Positions 1-6,128 of a stretch of 13,539 nt of DNA are shown piece after piece. Both the position numbers and the translations under genes were made by a program. A model generated the notes under the pieces. It searched no databases, had not been told where the DNA came from, and saw only the letters and a program-made list of their open reading frames with translations. Source of the DNA: Phycisphaerae bacterium (GTDB lineage Bacteria > Planctomycetota > Phycisphaerae > Sedimentisphaerales > Anaerohalosphaeraceae); the NCBI GenBank assembly GCA_021736615.1, contig JAIPFN010000148.1, positions 1 through 13,539 on the forward strand. The letters are read 5' to 3'. Positions within the stretch are counted from its first letter, which is position 1; every line of letters starts with the position of its first letter.

Positions 1-741
1 ATTGGTTTCAGGGTCAGAAGCAAACGGGGCACGCAATTCAGGATTTGGGCCAACCGGAATCTGAAAGAGTATATGGTCAAGGGCTTTGTAATGGATGACC
101 AGCGGCTGAAAAATCCGGATGGCAGGCCGGATTATTTCGATGAACTGTTAGAGCGTATTCGTGACATCCGCGCATCGGAAAAACGCTTTTACCAAAAACT
201 GCGTGACTTGTTTTCACTTAGCAGCGATTACGACAAAACCGATAAAACAACACAGATGTTTTTTGCTGAAACGCAGAACAAACTGATTTTTGCCGCAACG
301 GATCAGACAGCCGCAGAATTGATCGTTTCAAGAGCCGATGCGGATAAGCCCAATATGGCTTTGACATCGTGGAAAGGAACCATCGTCCGCAAACAGGATA
401 TTTTAATCGCCAAGAACTATCTTGCAGAAGACGAGATCGATACTCTCAACCGGCTTGTTGTTATATTTCTGGAGACAGCCGAATTAAGGGCCAAAGACAG
501 GATTGATATAACGCTGGATTTCTGGCGGGAAAATGTCGATCGAATCCTTGATTTCAGTGATAAGAAAATCCTTAAAGGTGTCGGTGAAATCAGCCATTCT
601 CAAATGGAAAAACAGGTCAGGGAGATTTACGAAAGCTTTGACAAAAAAAGAAAAGCATTTGAAGCCCAGCAGGAAGACCTGAAAGAAATTGAAGAACTCA
701 AAAAATTAGAAAATCAAATAGAGCAGAAAAAAAGTCTCTGA
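1..741 (+). CDS. RhuM-family protein, 5' end outside the window
   Basis: The frame is open from base 1, so the first ATG at 73 is internal, and 246 residues are visible before the TGA at 739-741. The 24 residues before that ATG carry the family's conserved segment (RVRSKRGTQFRIWANRNLKEY), followed by KGFVMDDQRLKNPDGRPDYFDELLERIRDIRASE. This is the block I associate with RhuM, first described from Salmonella pathogenicity island 3. Full-length members are about 330-350 residues, so roughly the first 90-100 are missing here. The last 50 or so residues are Glu/Lys-rich and look like a coiled coil. The biochemical role of RhuM is not established. From memory, such genes often sit in accessory islands, some of them type I restriction-modification loci. 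No partner gene is visible, because the upstream sequence is cut off. The gene converges on the next one with 43 bases between their stop codons. Family assignment is fairly secure; function is unknown. Confidence 0.85.
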   Translation: MGFRVRSKRGTQFRIWANRNLKEYMVKGFVMDDQRLKNPDGRPDYFDELLERIRDIRASEKRFYQKLRDLFSLSSDYDKTDKTTQMFFAETQNKLIFAATDQTAAELIVSRADADKPNMALTSWKGTIVRKQDILIAKNYLAEDEIDTLNRLVVIFLETAELRAKDRIDITLDFWRENVDRILDFSDKKILKGVGEISHSQMEKQVREIYESFDKKRKAFEAQQEDLKEIEELKKLENQIEQKKSL

Positions 742-784
742 TTGTGATAAATTGCCTAACCCACCGAAAAATGCTCCTTGAGCC

Positions 785-1360
785 TTAAGTTGACTTTTTC
801 ATCTTAGCCGCTCTTACCCACGAGATGATGCAGGTTATTATCATCACTATGTGTGCCATCGTCTCAACGCTTTCTTCAAGAAAAATGTGCATTTCTTCTT
901 CTGACGGCAGGTGGACGTATCTGAAAACTCTTCTTGCGATAAGTTGCGACAGCAGGTAACAGCTAAACGCGGTCCACGCCCAGACTTCCACTGCATTTCC
1001 GCTGAAAAAACTGCCAAGCTGATCTTTTCGCATAACTGCCCAAACCGCAAGCAATACCAGCGCCACATATATACCATTGCTTGTCCCTGCGAAATGCCAT
1101 TCTCTGCAAAAGAAAGCCGCACACAAAGCCAGCATGAAAAACTGAAATTCCTGCCTGTACTTAATAGCCTGGATACCAAATCCTGCAACGGAAATACCCA
1201 CGAGTATCAGTGCTATATCCTCATTGGCTCCGCGCGAGACCAGGTCTCCCTTACCGATAGCATGTGCAATATAAACCCATGCCATCGCCGCCGGACCAAG
1301 CAAAAATGGCCACAAACGACACAAAGATTTCTTACTATTACATTCGCTTTTTGCAGTCAT
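785..1360 (-). CDS. Unrecognised polytopic membrane protein
   Basis: I do not recognise this 191-residue protein. It is strongly hydrophobic, with about five or six candidate membrane segments near residues 17-36, 49-66, 73-85, 96-111, 124-141 and 166-182. A basic Lys/Arg-rich tail (RAAKMKKST) follows the last segment. A polar stretch, LPSEEEMHIFLEESVETM (151-168), precedes that last segment, and a CREWHF motif lies at 85-90. I chose the ATG at 1360 because GGAG lies 6 bases upstream of it. An in-frame ATG at 1372 would add four residues but overlaps that ribosome binding site. The gene points away from pgi across an AT-rich 180-base spacer and toward the RhuM gene. Several cysteines fall in or near membrane segments. 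The overlapping plus-strand frame (911-1363) gives a hydrophilic, low-quality translation, so this strand is the real one. A function cannot be given. Confidence 0.7.
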   Translation of the reverse strand: MTAKSECNSKKSLCRLWPFLLGPAAMAWVYIAHAIGKGDLVSRGANEDIALILVGISVAGFGIQAIKYRQEFQFFMLALCAAFFCREWHFAGTSNGIYVALVLLAVWAVMRKDQLGSFFSGNAVEVWAWTAFSCYLLSQLIARRVFRYVHLPSEEEMHIFLEESVETMAHIVMIITCIISWVRAAKMKKST

Positions 1361-1402
1361 TAAAAACTCCATTGCTGATATTATTTTAAATTACATTGAA
1401 TA

Positions 1403-1430
1403 TAATAGTAAAATTCTAAAAATAATACAA
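1403..1430 (-). promoter_or_regulatory. Candidate promoter for the membrane protein gene
   Basis: Read on the minus strand, a TTGTAT (-35-like, 1425-1430) is followed after 16 bases by TATTAT (-10-like, 1403-1408). This lies about 43 bases upstream of the start chosen at 1360. The surrounding DNA is very AT-rich, so chance matches are likely. A plus-strand TATAAT also overlaps here at 1401-1406. Confidence 0.25.
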
Positions 1431-1475
1431 GGCAAAAACGTGTCCATGGCTTAATTTGGATTTCAGATATTTCTC

Positions 1476-1506
1476 TTGCATATTGGCTGAATGTGATTAA
1501 TATGAT
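1476..1506 (+). promoter_or_regulatory. Candidate promoter for pgi
   Basis: TTGCAT (1476-1481) and TATGAT (1501-1506; five of six consensus bases) are separated by 19 bases, somewhat longer than the usual 17. The start codon of pgi at 1542 would leave a leader of about 30 bases. The plus-strand TATAAT at 1401-1406 is an alternative, with a much longer leader and no good -35. Confidence 0.3.
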
Positions 1507-1541
1507 TTAGTTAATTTTGTTTAAGCATGGGGTATTATTAA

Positions 1542-2951
1542 ATGTCAAATTCAAATATAAATCTTTACTATAAAAACGTAACCGCAGACGTCGTCGGCGC
1601 AGAACATGGGATTTCGTCAAATCAGTTCGACGAGCTTGCCGACCAGACCAAACCGCTTATCCAGCAGCTAAACGACCAGCGTAAAGCCGGCAAGGTCATG
1701 TACCGTGAACTTCCCTACAACGAGGACTACCCCGCACAGGTCAAAGCCGTCGCCGAGACCCTCAAGGGCGACTGCGAAAACTTTGTAGTTCTGGGCATCG
1801 GCGGTTCGGCACTGGGTAATATCGCCGTCCAGACCGCTCTGAACCCGTATATGTACAACATGGACGAAAAACAGCGTAACGGCTGTCCGCGTCTGTTCGT
1901 CTTCGACAATGTCGATCCCGTCCAGATCGCAAGCTTCATCGACTGGGTCGGCGACAAGCTCGACAAGACCATCTTCAACGTCATCAGCAAATCCGGCAGA
2001 ACCGCCGAGACCGCAAGTGTTTACCTGGTAATGAAAAAGCTCCTCGAAGAAAAACTTGGCGACAAAGCTGCTTCGCGTATCATCGCCACAACTGATGCCA
2101 ATGAAGGCACCCTCCGCCAGATATCCGACGAATCCGGTTATCGCACACTCGTCGTTCCGGATGGAGTAGGCGGCAGGTGGAGCGTCCTTAGCCCGGTCGG
2201 CTTGTTAAGTGCAGCCGTTTGCGGAATCGACATCGACGGTCTGCTCGAAGGTGCCCGCCAGATGGACAAACGCGTTATCACTACTGATTTCTACAATAAC
2301 CCCGCCGCTATCAACGCCGCGGTAAATTGGAACTACTACAACGCAGGCAAACCGATCTCGGTTATGATGCCTTACTGCTATGCCCTTAAGGACTTGTCCG
2401 ACTGGTACCGCCAGCTATGGGCAGAGAGCCTCGGCAAGACAAAGGACCTCTCCGGCAACGACGTATTCGTCGGACCAACCCCTGTCAAGGCACTGGGAAC
2501 AACCGATCAGCACAGCCAGGTGCAGCTCTACCGCGAAGGACCCAACGACAAGCTCTTTACCTTCCTGCAGGTCAAAGATTTTGCTCGTGACATCGTCATA
2601 GGCCCGGAGCCTGAATGCGCACCGGAACTTGGCTATCTCGCAGGCTCAAAAATGTCCAAACTGCTAAACGCCGAAAAAGTCGCTACAGAATACGCATTGC
2701 TAAAGGACCATCGTCCGTGCCTGACGGTTATGTTCGATAAGGTAAATGCACAGACAATCGGCCAGTTCATATATCTCTTCGAGGTCACAACCTCCATCAC
2801 CGGCCTGCTTTTCGACATCAACGCCTACGACCAGCCGGCCGTAGAACTCGGCAAGGAAGCAACTTTTGCCCTGATGGACAGGCCCGGATTTGAGGAAATG
2901 GCAGAAAAAATCACGCCAGTTGCAAATTTGGACGATAAATTCATAGTTTAG
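1542..2951 (+). CDS. pgi: Glucose-6-phosphate isomerase
   Basis: This cytoplasmic enzyme interconverts glucose 6-phosphate and fructose 6-phosphate in glycolysis and gluconeogenesis. The 469-residue length fits the shorter bacterial form (about 450) rather than the 549-residue enterobacterial one. The visible family signatures are the sugar-phosphate-binding loop VLGIGGSALGN near residues 83-93, the ISKSGRTAET phosphate-binding segment, GGRWSVLSPVGL, and WAESLGK with the likely base Glu295. TDQHSQ contains His324, and ELGKEATF carries Lys438. All are present, so the enzyme should be active. A GGGG tract 9 bases before the ATG is a weak ribosome binding site. Synonymous positions favour C strongly (GAC, AAC, GTC, ATC), as in a highly expressed gene and unlike pgl downstream. 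manC follows 44 bases after the stop on the same strand. Confidence 0.97.
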   Translation: MSNSNINLYYKNVTADVVGAEHGISSNQFDELADQTKPLIQQLNDQRKAGKVMYRELPYNEDYPAQVKAVAETLKGDCENFVVLGIGGSALGNIAVQTALNPYMYNMDEKQRNGCPRLFVFDNVDPVQIASFIDWVGDKLDKTIFNVISKSGRTAETASVYLVMKKLLEEKLGDKAASRIIATTDANEGTLRQISDESGYRTLVVPDGVGGRWSVLSPVGLLSAAVCGIDIDGLLEGARQMDKRVITTDFYNNPAAINAAVNWNYYNAGKPISVMMPYCYALKDLSDWYRQLWAESLGKTKDLSGNDVFVGPTPVKALGTTDQHSQVQLYREGPNDKLFTFLQVKDFARDIVIGPEPECAPELGYLAGSKMSKLLNAEKVATEYALLKDHRPCLTVMFDKVNAQTIGQFIYLFEVTTSITGLLFDINAYDQPAVELGKEATFALMDRPGFEEMAEKITPVANLDDKFIV

Positions 2952-2995
2952 TGGTGATTATCAATTAGTGAAATTTGTCCTGAGAAGGTTAGAAA

Positions 2996-4084
2996 ATGGA
3001 TTATGCAGTGATAATGGCAGGCGGTACCGGCAAGAGGCTTTGGCCGCTCAGCCGTGAAAAACGTCCGAAACAGGTTCTAAAGCTCATCGACGGCAAAACC
3101 CTGCTGCGCAGGTGTTTTGAGCGGCTTACGTTGATTTTCGACGACCGAAATATTATTGTCCTTACCAATGCCGGTTACGCAGACACCGTCCGCGAAAACC
3201 TTCCCGAGGTTCCTCACGGAAACGTCATCGCAGAGCCTGCCGTCCGCGACACAGCCGGTGCCATCGGTCTTGCCGCGACCGTTTTGAGCAAATATGACCC
3301 GGATGCGATGATGGCTGTCGTCACCGCAGATCAGCTTATAGAGCCGGATAGCGTCTTTCATAAGGCCATGGTCGACGCTTTGCATTTCGTTAATAACAAG
3401 CCCGAATCGATGCTCACTTTCGGCATTAAGCCTACATTCGCCAGCACTCAGCTTGGCTATATCAAGCTCGGCCAGGCCAATGAATGTGAGAAATGCGACA
3501 ATGAAATATTCCAGGTCGACTCATTCAGCGAAAAGCCCGATGCGATAACTGCAGCACAATACCTCGTCGATGGTAATTATGCCTGGAATTCGGGCATGTT
3601 CGTCTGGAAGGCATCGACGATCCTCAAGAACATGGCCGTCCATCTTCCCGCGGCAACCAAACCTCTAAAACAAATTCAATCCGACTGGGACGGTCCAAGG
3701 CAGGTCGAGACGCTCAACGAATGTTTTCTGAAACTCCCAAAGATCAGCATTGACTATGCCGTCATGGAAAAGGCAGAAAATGTTTATGCCATAAAGCTCG
3801 ACTGCAAGTGGCTCGACATGGGTTCATTTGCCGCTCTTGCCGACATTATCACTTCCGATGCCAATAACAATATCGTCGTCGCCGGCACTAGCGAGGTCGT
3901 AGACAGCAAAAACAATATAATAGTCACAGAAGACAAGAACCATCTTATCGCTGTAATTGGGCTGGAAAATACCGTTGTTGCCCACACGCCGGATGCTACG
4001 CTGGTTTGCCCGATAGACCAGACCGAACGGCTCAAAGAGCTTATCGAGATGATCAGATCTCACGACGGTCAGAAGTACCTGTAG
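2996..4084 (+). CDS. manC: Mannose-1-phosphate guanylyltransferase
   Basis: This enzyme makes GDP-mannose from GTP and mannose 1-phosphate, supplying glycan and glycoprotein synthesis. The nucleotidyltransferase signature spans residues 9-26 (GGTGKRLWPLSREKRPKQ). It is followed by AEPAVRDTAGAIG, a TAD motif with Asp112 as probable metal ligand, FSEKPD, NSGMFVWK near 195-203 and WLDMGSF. At 362 residues it is the single-domain form and lacks the C-terminal phosphomannose isomerase domain of bifunctional ManC (about 480). The residue after Asp112 is Gln, where His is usual (TADH). AGAAGG lies 7 bases before the ATG. The gene follows pgi by 44 bases and precedes ruvX by 11, so co-transcription is likely. 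Phosphomannomutase and mannose-6-phosphate isomerase are not in the window. Specificity for mannose rather than another sugar phosphate is inferred from family resemblance. Confidence 0.92.
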   Translation: MDYAVIMAGGTGKRLWPLSREKRPKQVLKLIDGKTLLRRCFERLTLIFDDRNIIVLTNAGYADTVRENLPEVPHGNVIAEPAVRDTAGAIGLAATVLSKYDPDAMMAVVTADQLIEPDSVFHKAMVDALHFVNNKPESMLTFGIKPTFASTQLGYIKLGQANECEKCDNEIFQVDSFSEKPDAITAAQYLVDGNYAWNSGMFVWKASTILKNMAVHLPAATKPLKQIQSDWDGPRQVETLNECFLKLPKISIDYAVMEKAENVYAIKLDCKWLDMGSFAALADIITSDANNNIVVAGTSEVVDSKNNIIVTEDKNHLIAVIGLENTVVAHTPDATLVCPIDQTERLKELIEMIRSHDGQKYL

Positions 4085-4095
4085 AGAAAGGCCTT

Positions 4096-4551
4096 ATGCG
4101 GTATCTTGCAGTCGATCATGGTGAAAAGCGGACCGGCCTGGCCATTTGCGACAAAGCCGAGACCATGGCGTCTCCGCTGAAGGTCATCGTCGGACAGGGT
4201 GGTTTGGTAAAGCAGATCGTTAAGGTGGTTCAGGAAGAATGCATTGAAGCCGTGATCGTCGGATTGCCGCTGAATATGGATTCGACCGAAGGGCCAAGGG
4301 CCGAAAGCGTTCGAGTTTTCGGGGCAGAGCTTGAAAAGGCAACACAGGTGCCAGTGATTTATTATGATGAAAGACTGAGCAGTTTTGACGCCGAAAATAA
4401 GCTTGCAGGCCTCGATTTGACGCGAAAAAAGAAGAAAAAGCACCTCGACGCGGTGGCGGCGGCTTCCATACTCGAGGCTTTTTTAGATCATAAACATGGG
4501 GATGTACAAACTGATAGTGAATTGGATTTGCCGGGCAACCAGGAATTCTAG
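4096..4551 (+). CDS. ruvX: RuvX/YqgF-family RNase H-fold nuclease
   Basis: YqgF (RuvX) proteins have an RNase H/resolvase fold and are linked to 16S rRNA 5'-end maturation and Holliday junction cleavage. At 151 residues the length is normal. The catalytic acidic residues are visible: Asp7 in AVDHGEKRTG, Glu92 in YYDERLSS and Asp118 in HLDAVAAASIL. The VGLPLNMDSTEGPRAE loop matches the family's VGLPLNMDGT segment. I chose the ATG at 4096 because the protein then begins right at the first beta strand. AAAGG lies 4 bases upstream, and the ATG falls just after the manC stop (4082-4084). The frame stays open back to an ATG at 4006, but that would add 30 residues inside manC without family similarity. 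A Lys-rich RKKKKKH stretch precedes the last acidic motif. It is probably translated from the pgi-manC message. Confidence 0.92.
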   Translation: MRYLAVDHGEKRTGLAICDKAETMASPLKVIVGQGGLVKQIVKVVQEECIEAVIVGLPLNMDSTEGPRAESVRVFGAELEKATQVPVIYYDERLSSFDAENKLAGLDLTRKKKKKHLDAVAAASILEAFLDHKHGDVQTDSELDLPGNQEF

Positions 4552-4595
4552 TGTTTCTTTGGCTTGTTATTTTTGAGTATGCTCGCATTTTTTTC

Positions 4596-4623
4596 TTCAA
4601 TATTAAGATTTTAGGCGTATAAT
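4596..4623 (+). promoter_or_regulatory. Candidate promoter for pgl
   Basis: A perfect TATAAT (4618-4623) lies in the 150-base spacer between ruvX and pgl. A weak -35-like TTCAAT (4596-4601) is 16 bases upstream. Initiation near 4630 would give a leader of about 70 bases. The good -10, together with the ribosome binding site AAGGGGG at 4688-4694, suggests pgl is transcribed separately from the genes before it. Confidence 0.4.
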
Positions 4624-4701
4624 CAGAGTAGGCAACAGGCGACTGCGCATTCACTGAATGTTTGTAATATTGTAATCAACAACTTTTAAGGGGGCTAGAT
4701 T

Positions 4702-5466
4702 ATGGTAGTTGCAAAATATACCAAACCGAATATTTTAATGGTTAATGCTGCTGAAGATATTGCTCTTGCGGCGTTGGAGGGTTTTGTCGAGGCTTGCGAA
4801 AAGGCGATCGCCGAAAAAGGGGTTTTTCAGGTCGCAATATCTGGCGGGCACACTCCGGAGTTGTTTTTCAAGTTTCTAGGCGATACCGAGACCGGCAGGA
4901 GTATCAAATGGGATAAGGTTCAGATATTCTGGGTAGATGAACGGTGCGTTGAGCCGTATGCCGAGGCGAGCAATTACGCAATGGCCGCTCATGCATTTCT
5001 TGATAAGGTTAACATTCCGCTTGAGAATGTTCACCGTGTTTCCGGCGAGGCGAAGGACTATTCCGTTGCCGTTGCCGAGTATGAAGAGACTATTCGTAAG
5101 GTCTTCGATCTTGCAGAAGGTGAGTTTCCCAGTTTTGACTTGATGATCCTTGGGATGGGAGATGACGGGCATATCGGATCGCTGTTTCCCAATTCCAACG
5201 CACATTTTGATACGCAGGATATTGTAACGGCCGTTTACCTGATGAGCGGAGATTTTAACAGAATAACTCTTACGCATCCGGTTATATGCGAGGCAAAACA
5301 GTTATTTGTTCTGGTATCCGGTGAAAAGAAGGCAGTAATCCTGAAGGAGGTCTTAGAGGCCGAACCCGATGAAGTCAGATACCCGATTCACAGCTTATGG
5401 CCGATACTGGATAAGGTGAAATGGATAATCGACAACGATGCGGGGAAGCTGCTGACCGAAGAATAG
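4702..5466 (+). CDS. pgl: 6-phosphogluconolactonase
   Basis: This cytoplasmic enzyme hydrolyses 6-phosphogluconolactone to 6-phosphogluconate, the second step of the oxidative pentose phosphate pathway. Its 254 residues fit the DevB/SOL family (about 230-260), which shares the glucosamine-6-phosphate isomerase fold. The signatures in order are AISGGHTPE (45-53), WVDER (77-81), a SNYAMA motif, and GMGDDGHIGSLFP (151-163) with His157 as the probable catalytic histidine. The spacing and the DDGHIGSLFP motif favour a lactonase over a NagB deaminase. The ATG is preceded by AAGGGGG, 7 bases away. Glucose-6-phosphate dehydrogenase, the usual partner, is not in the window. Codon choice is visibly richer in T- and G-ending codons than in pgi and manC, which suggests lower expression or a different history. 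Confidence 0.95.
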   Translation: MVVAKYTKPNILMVNAAEDIALAALEGFVEACEKAIAEKGVFQVAISGGHTPELFFKFLGDTETGRSIKWDKVQIFWVDERCVEPYAEASNYAMAAHAFLDKVNIPLENVHRVSGEAKDYSVAVAEYEETIRKVFDLAEGEFPSFDLMILGMGDDGHIGSLFPNSNAHFDTQDIVTAVYLMSGDFNRITLTHPVICEAKQLFVLVSGEKKAVILKEVLEAEPDEVRYPIHSLWPILDKVKWIIDNDAGKLLTEE

Positions 5467-5468
5467 GG

Positions 5469-5483
5469 CGAGCGGATTGCTCG
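5469..5483. terminator. Small GC-rich hairpin after pgl, possible terminator
   Basis: CGAGC (5469-5473) and GCTCG (5479-5483) form a 5-bp stem around the loop GGATT, starting three bases after the pgl stop codon. No T tract follows, so it may act only as a message-stabilising hairpin or may mean nothing. Confidence 0.25.
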
Positions 5484-5658
5484 GAATCGAAGTAGTCAGA
5501 CCCTCGAAAAAGATTACCATAGGTTGACCGTTTCTTTACAGGTTTTCATTTCGCGGAATTTTATCGATCCATAATTACTGCTTAAAAGTGTTTTTATGGC
5601 TTGTTATCGAGGTTTCTGTAATGGCTGTAAATAAATAGATTTTCTATACCCAGTTTCC

Positions 5659-5696
5659 AAGGAGGGATTTACGTGCTGGGATTTGCCTTGGTTTAG
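5659..5696 (+). other. Mini-ORF behind a perfect Shine-Dalgarno sequence
   Basis: AAGGAGG (5659-5665) is followed after 7 bases by GTG (5673) and a seven-codon frame ending in TAG (5694-5696), which reads MLGFALV. The site also lies within an inverted pair, CCAAGG (5657-5662) and CCTTGG (5686-5691), whose pairing would cover the ribosome binding site. It could be a leader peptide remnant or chance. No gene follows on this strand before the convergent LysM gene. Confidence 0.25.
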
Positions 5697-5712
5697 GTAG
5701 AGCAATAAGCTT

Positions 5713-5732
5713 ATCCTTTAAAACAAAAGGAT
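5713..5732. terminator. AT-rich inverted repeat, possible terminator
   Basis: ATCCTTT (5713-5719) and AAAGGAT (5726-5732) pair as a 7-bp stem with a 6-base loop. The repeat lies about 25 bases beyond the stop codon of the LysM gene on the minus strand. The stem is weak and no strong T run follows in either direction, so termination is only a suggestion. Confidence 0.3.
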
Positions 5733-5756
5733 TATTACAGCTGGAAGCGGAGCGGG

Positions 5757-6128
5757 CTATTTTGGGATCTTCAGCTTCATACCTGCTTTTAGTTCATAGT
5801 TATCAGGTATTTGTGGGTTTGCGTCTACGATCTTTATTATCATCATCGGATTGCCGTAGTATTTGTCGGCGATATCGTTAATAGTCTGGCCGGCGATGAC
5901 GATGTGTGGTCTCGTGCCGTCACCAGCAGGTTTTTCAGCAGGGGGGATTTCTTTGGGTGGCATTTCGTCTATATTGTTGTCTATGACTTCTGGTGCAGCT
6001 GTGTCTTTTTTGAACTTGTCTTTTAGTCTCGATCTGAGGGAACCTTGCGAAAGGAATGAGATCATCAGGGTAGCTGCTATCAGCAGTACTACCCCGATGA
6101 TCATTCCGATTTTAAGGTCTTTTGACAT
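5757..6128 (-). CDS. Membrane-anchored LysM-domain protein
   Basis: This 123-residue protein has an N-terminal membrane anchor (about residues 7-27), then a basic stretch RSRLKDKFKK. A Pro/Glu-rich linker follows (about 50-72), and a single C-terminal LysM domain covers residues 74-123. The LysM hallmarks are visible: HIVIAGQTINDIADKYYGNP, then ANPQIPDNYELKAGMKLKIP. LysM domains bind N-acetylglucosamine-containing glycans, chiefly peptidoglycan, so it probably tethers the inner membrane to the cell wall from the periplasmic side. No cleavage site stands out, so the helix is probably a retained anchor. Its ATG begins at the base after the secDF stop codon, with no spacer. Translation is therefore probably coupled, and the protein may work with, or be supplied along with, the Sec accessory complex. 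Domain assignment is firm; a specific role is inference. Confidence 0.88.
   Translation of the reverse strand: MSKDLKIGMIIGVVLLIAATLMISFLSQGSLRSRLKDKFKKDTAAPEVIDNNIDEMPPKEIPPAEKPAGDGTRPHIVIAGQTINDIADKYYGNPMMIIKIVDANPQIPDNYELKAGMKLKIPK

Larger units (their letters stand above)
5467..5756. other. Convergent spacer between pgl and the LysM gene
   Basis: This 290-base stretch separates two genes that face each other. I see no convincing gene in it. It contains a short hairpin next to the pgl stop, a seven-codon mini-ORF with a strong ribosome binding site, and an AT-rich inverted repeat near the LysM gene. No hairpin is followed by a clear T run, so intrinsic termination is not obvious for either gene. 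Confidence 0.6.

Noticed and set aside
73..741. ATG at 73 as the true start of the RhuM gene
   Set aside because: The frame is open to base 1, and the 24 residues before the ATG contain a conserved RhuM segment, so the gene begins outside the window.
911..1363. 150-codon plus-strand frame opposite the membrane protein gene
   Set aside because: Its product is hydrophilic, without family features. The minus strand gives clear membrane helices and a good ribosome binding site.
4006..4095. Longer ruvX starting at 4006
   Set aside because: It would overlap manC by 79 bases and add 30 residues without similarity. The ATG at 4096 starts right at the catalytic strand and has a ribosome binding site.
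4575..4594. T run after GAGTATGCTC as a ruvX terminator
   Set aside because: The T run is real (4588-4594), but the stem before it is only 3-4 bp, too weak to call a terminator.
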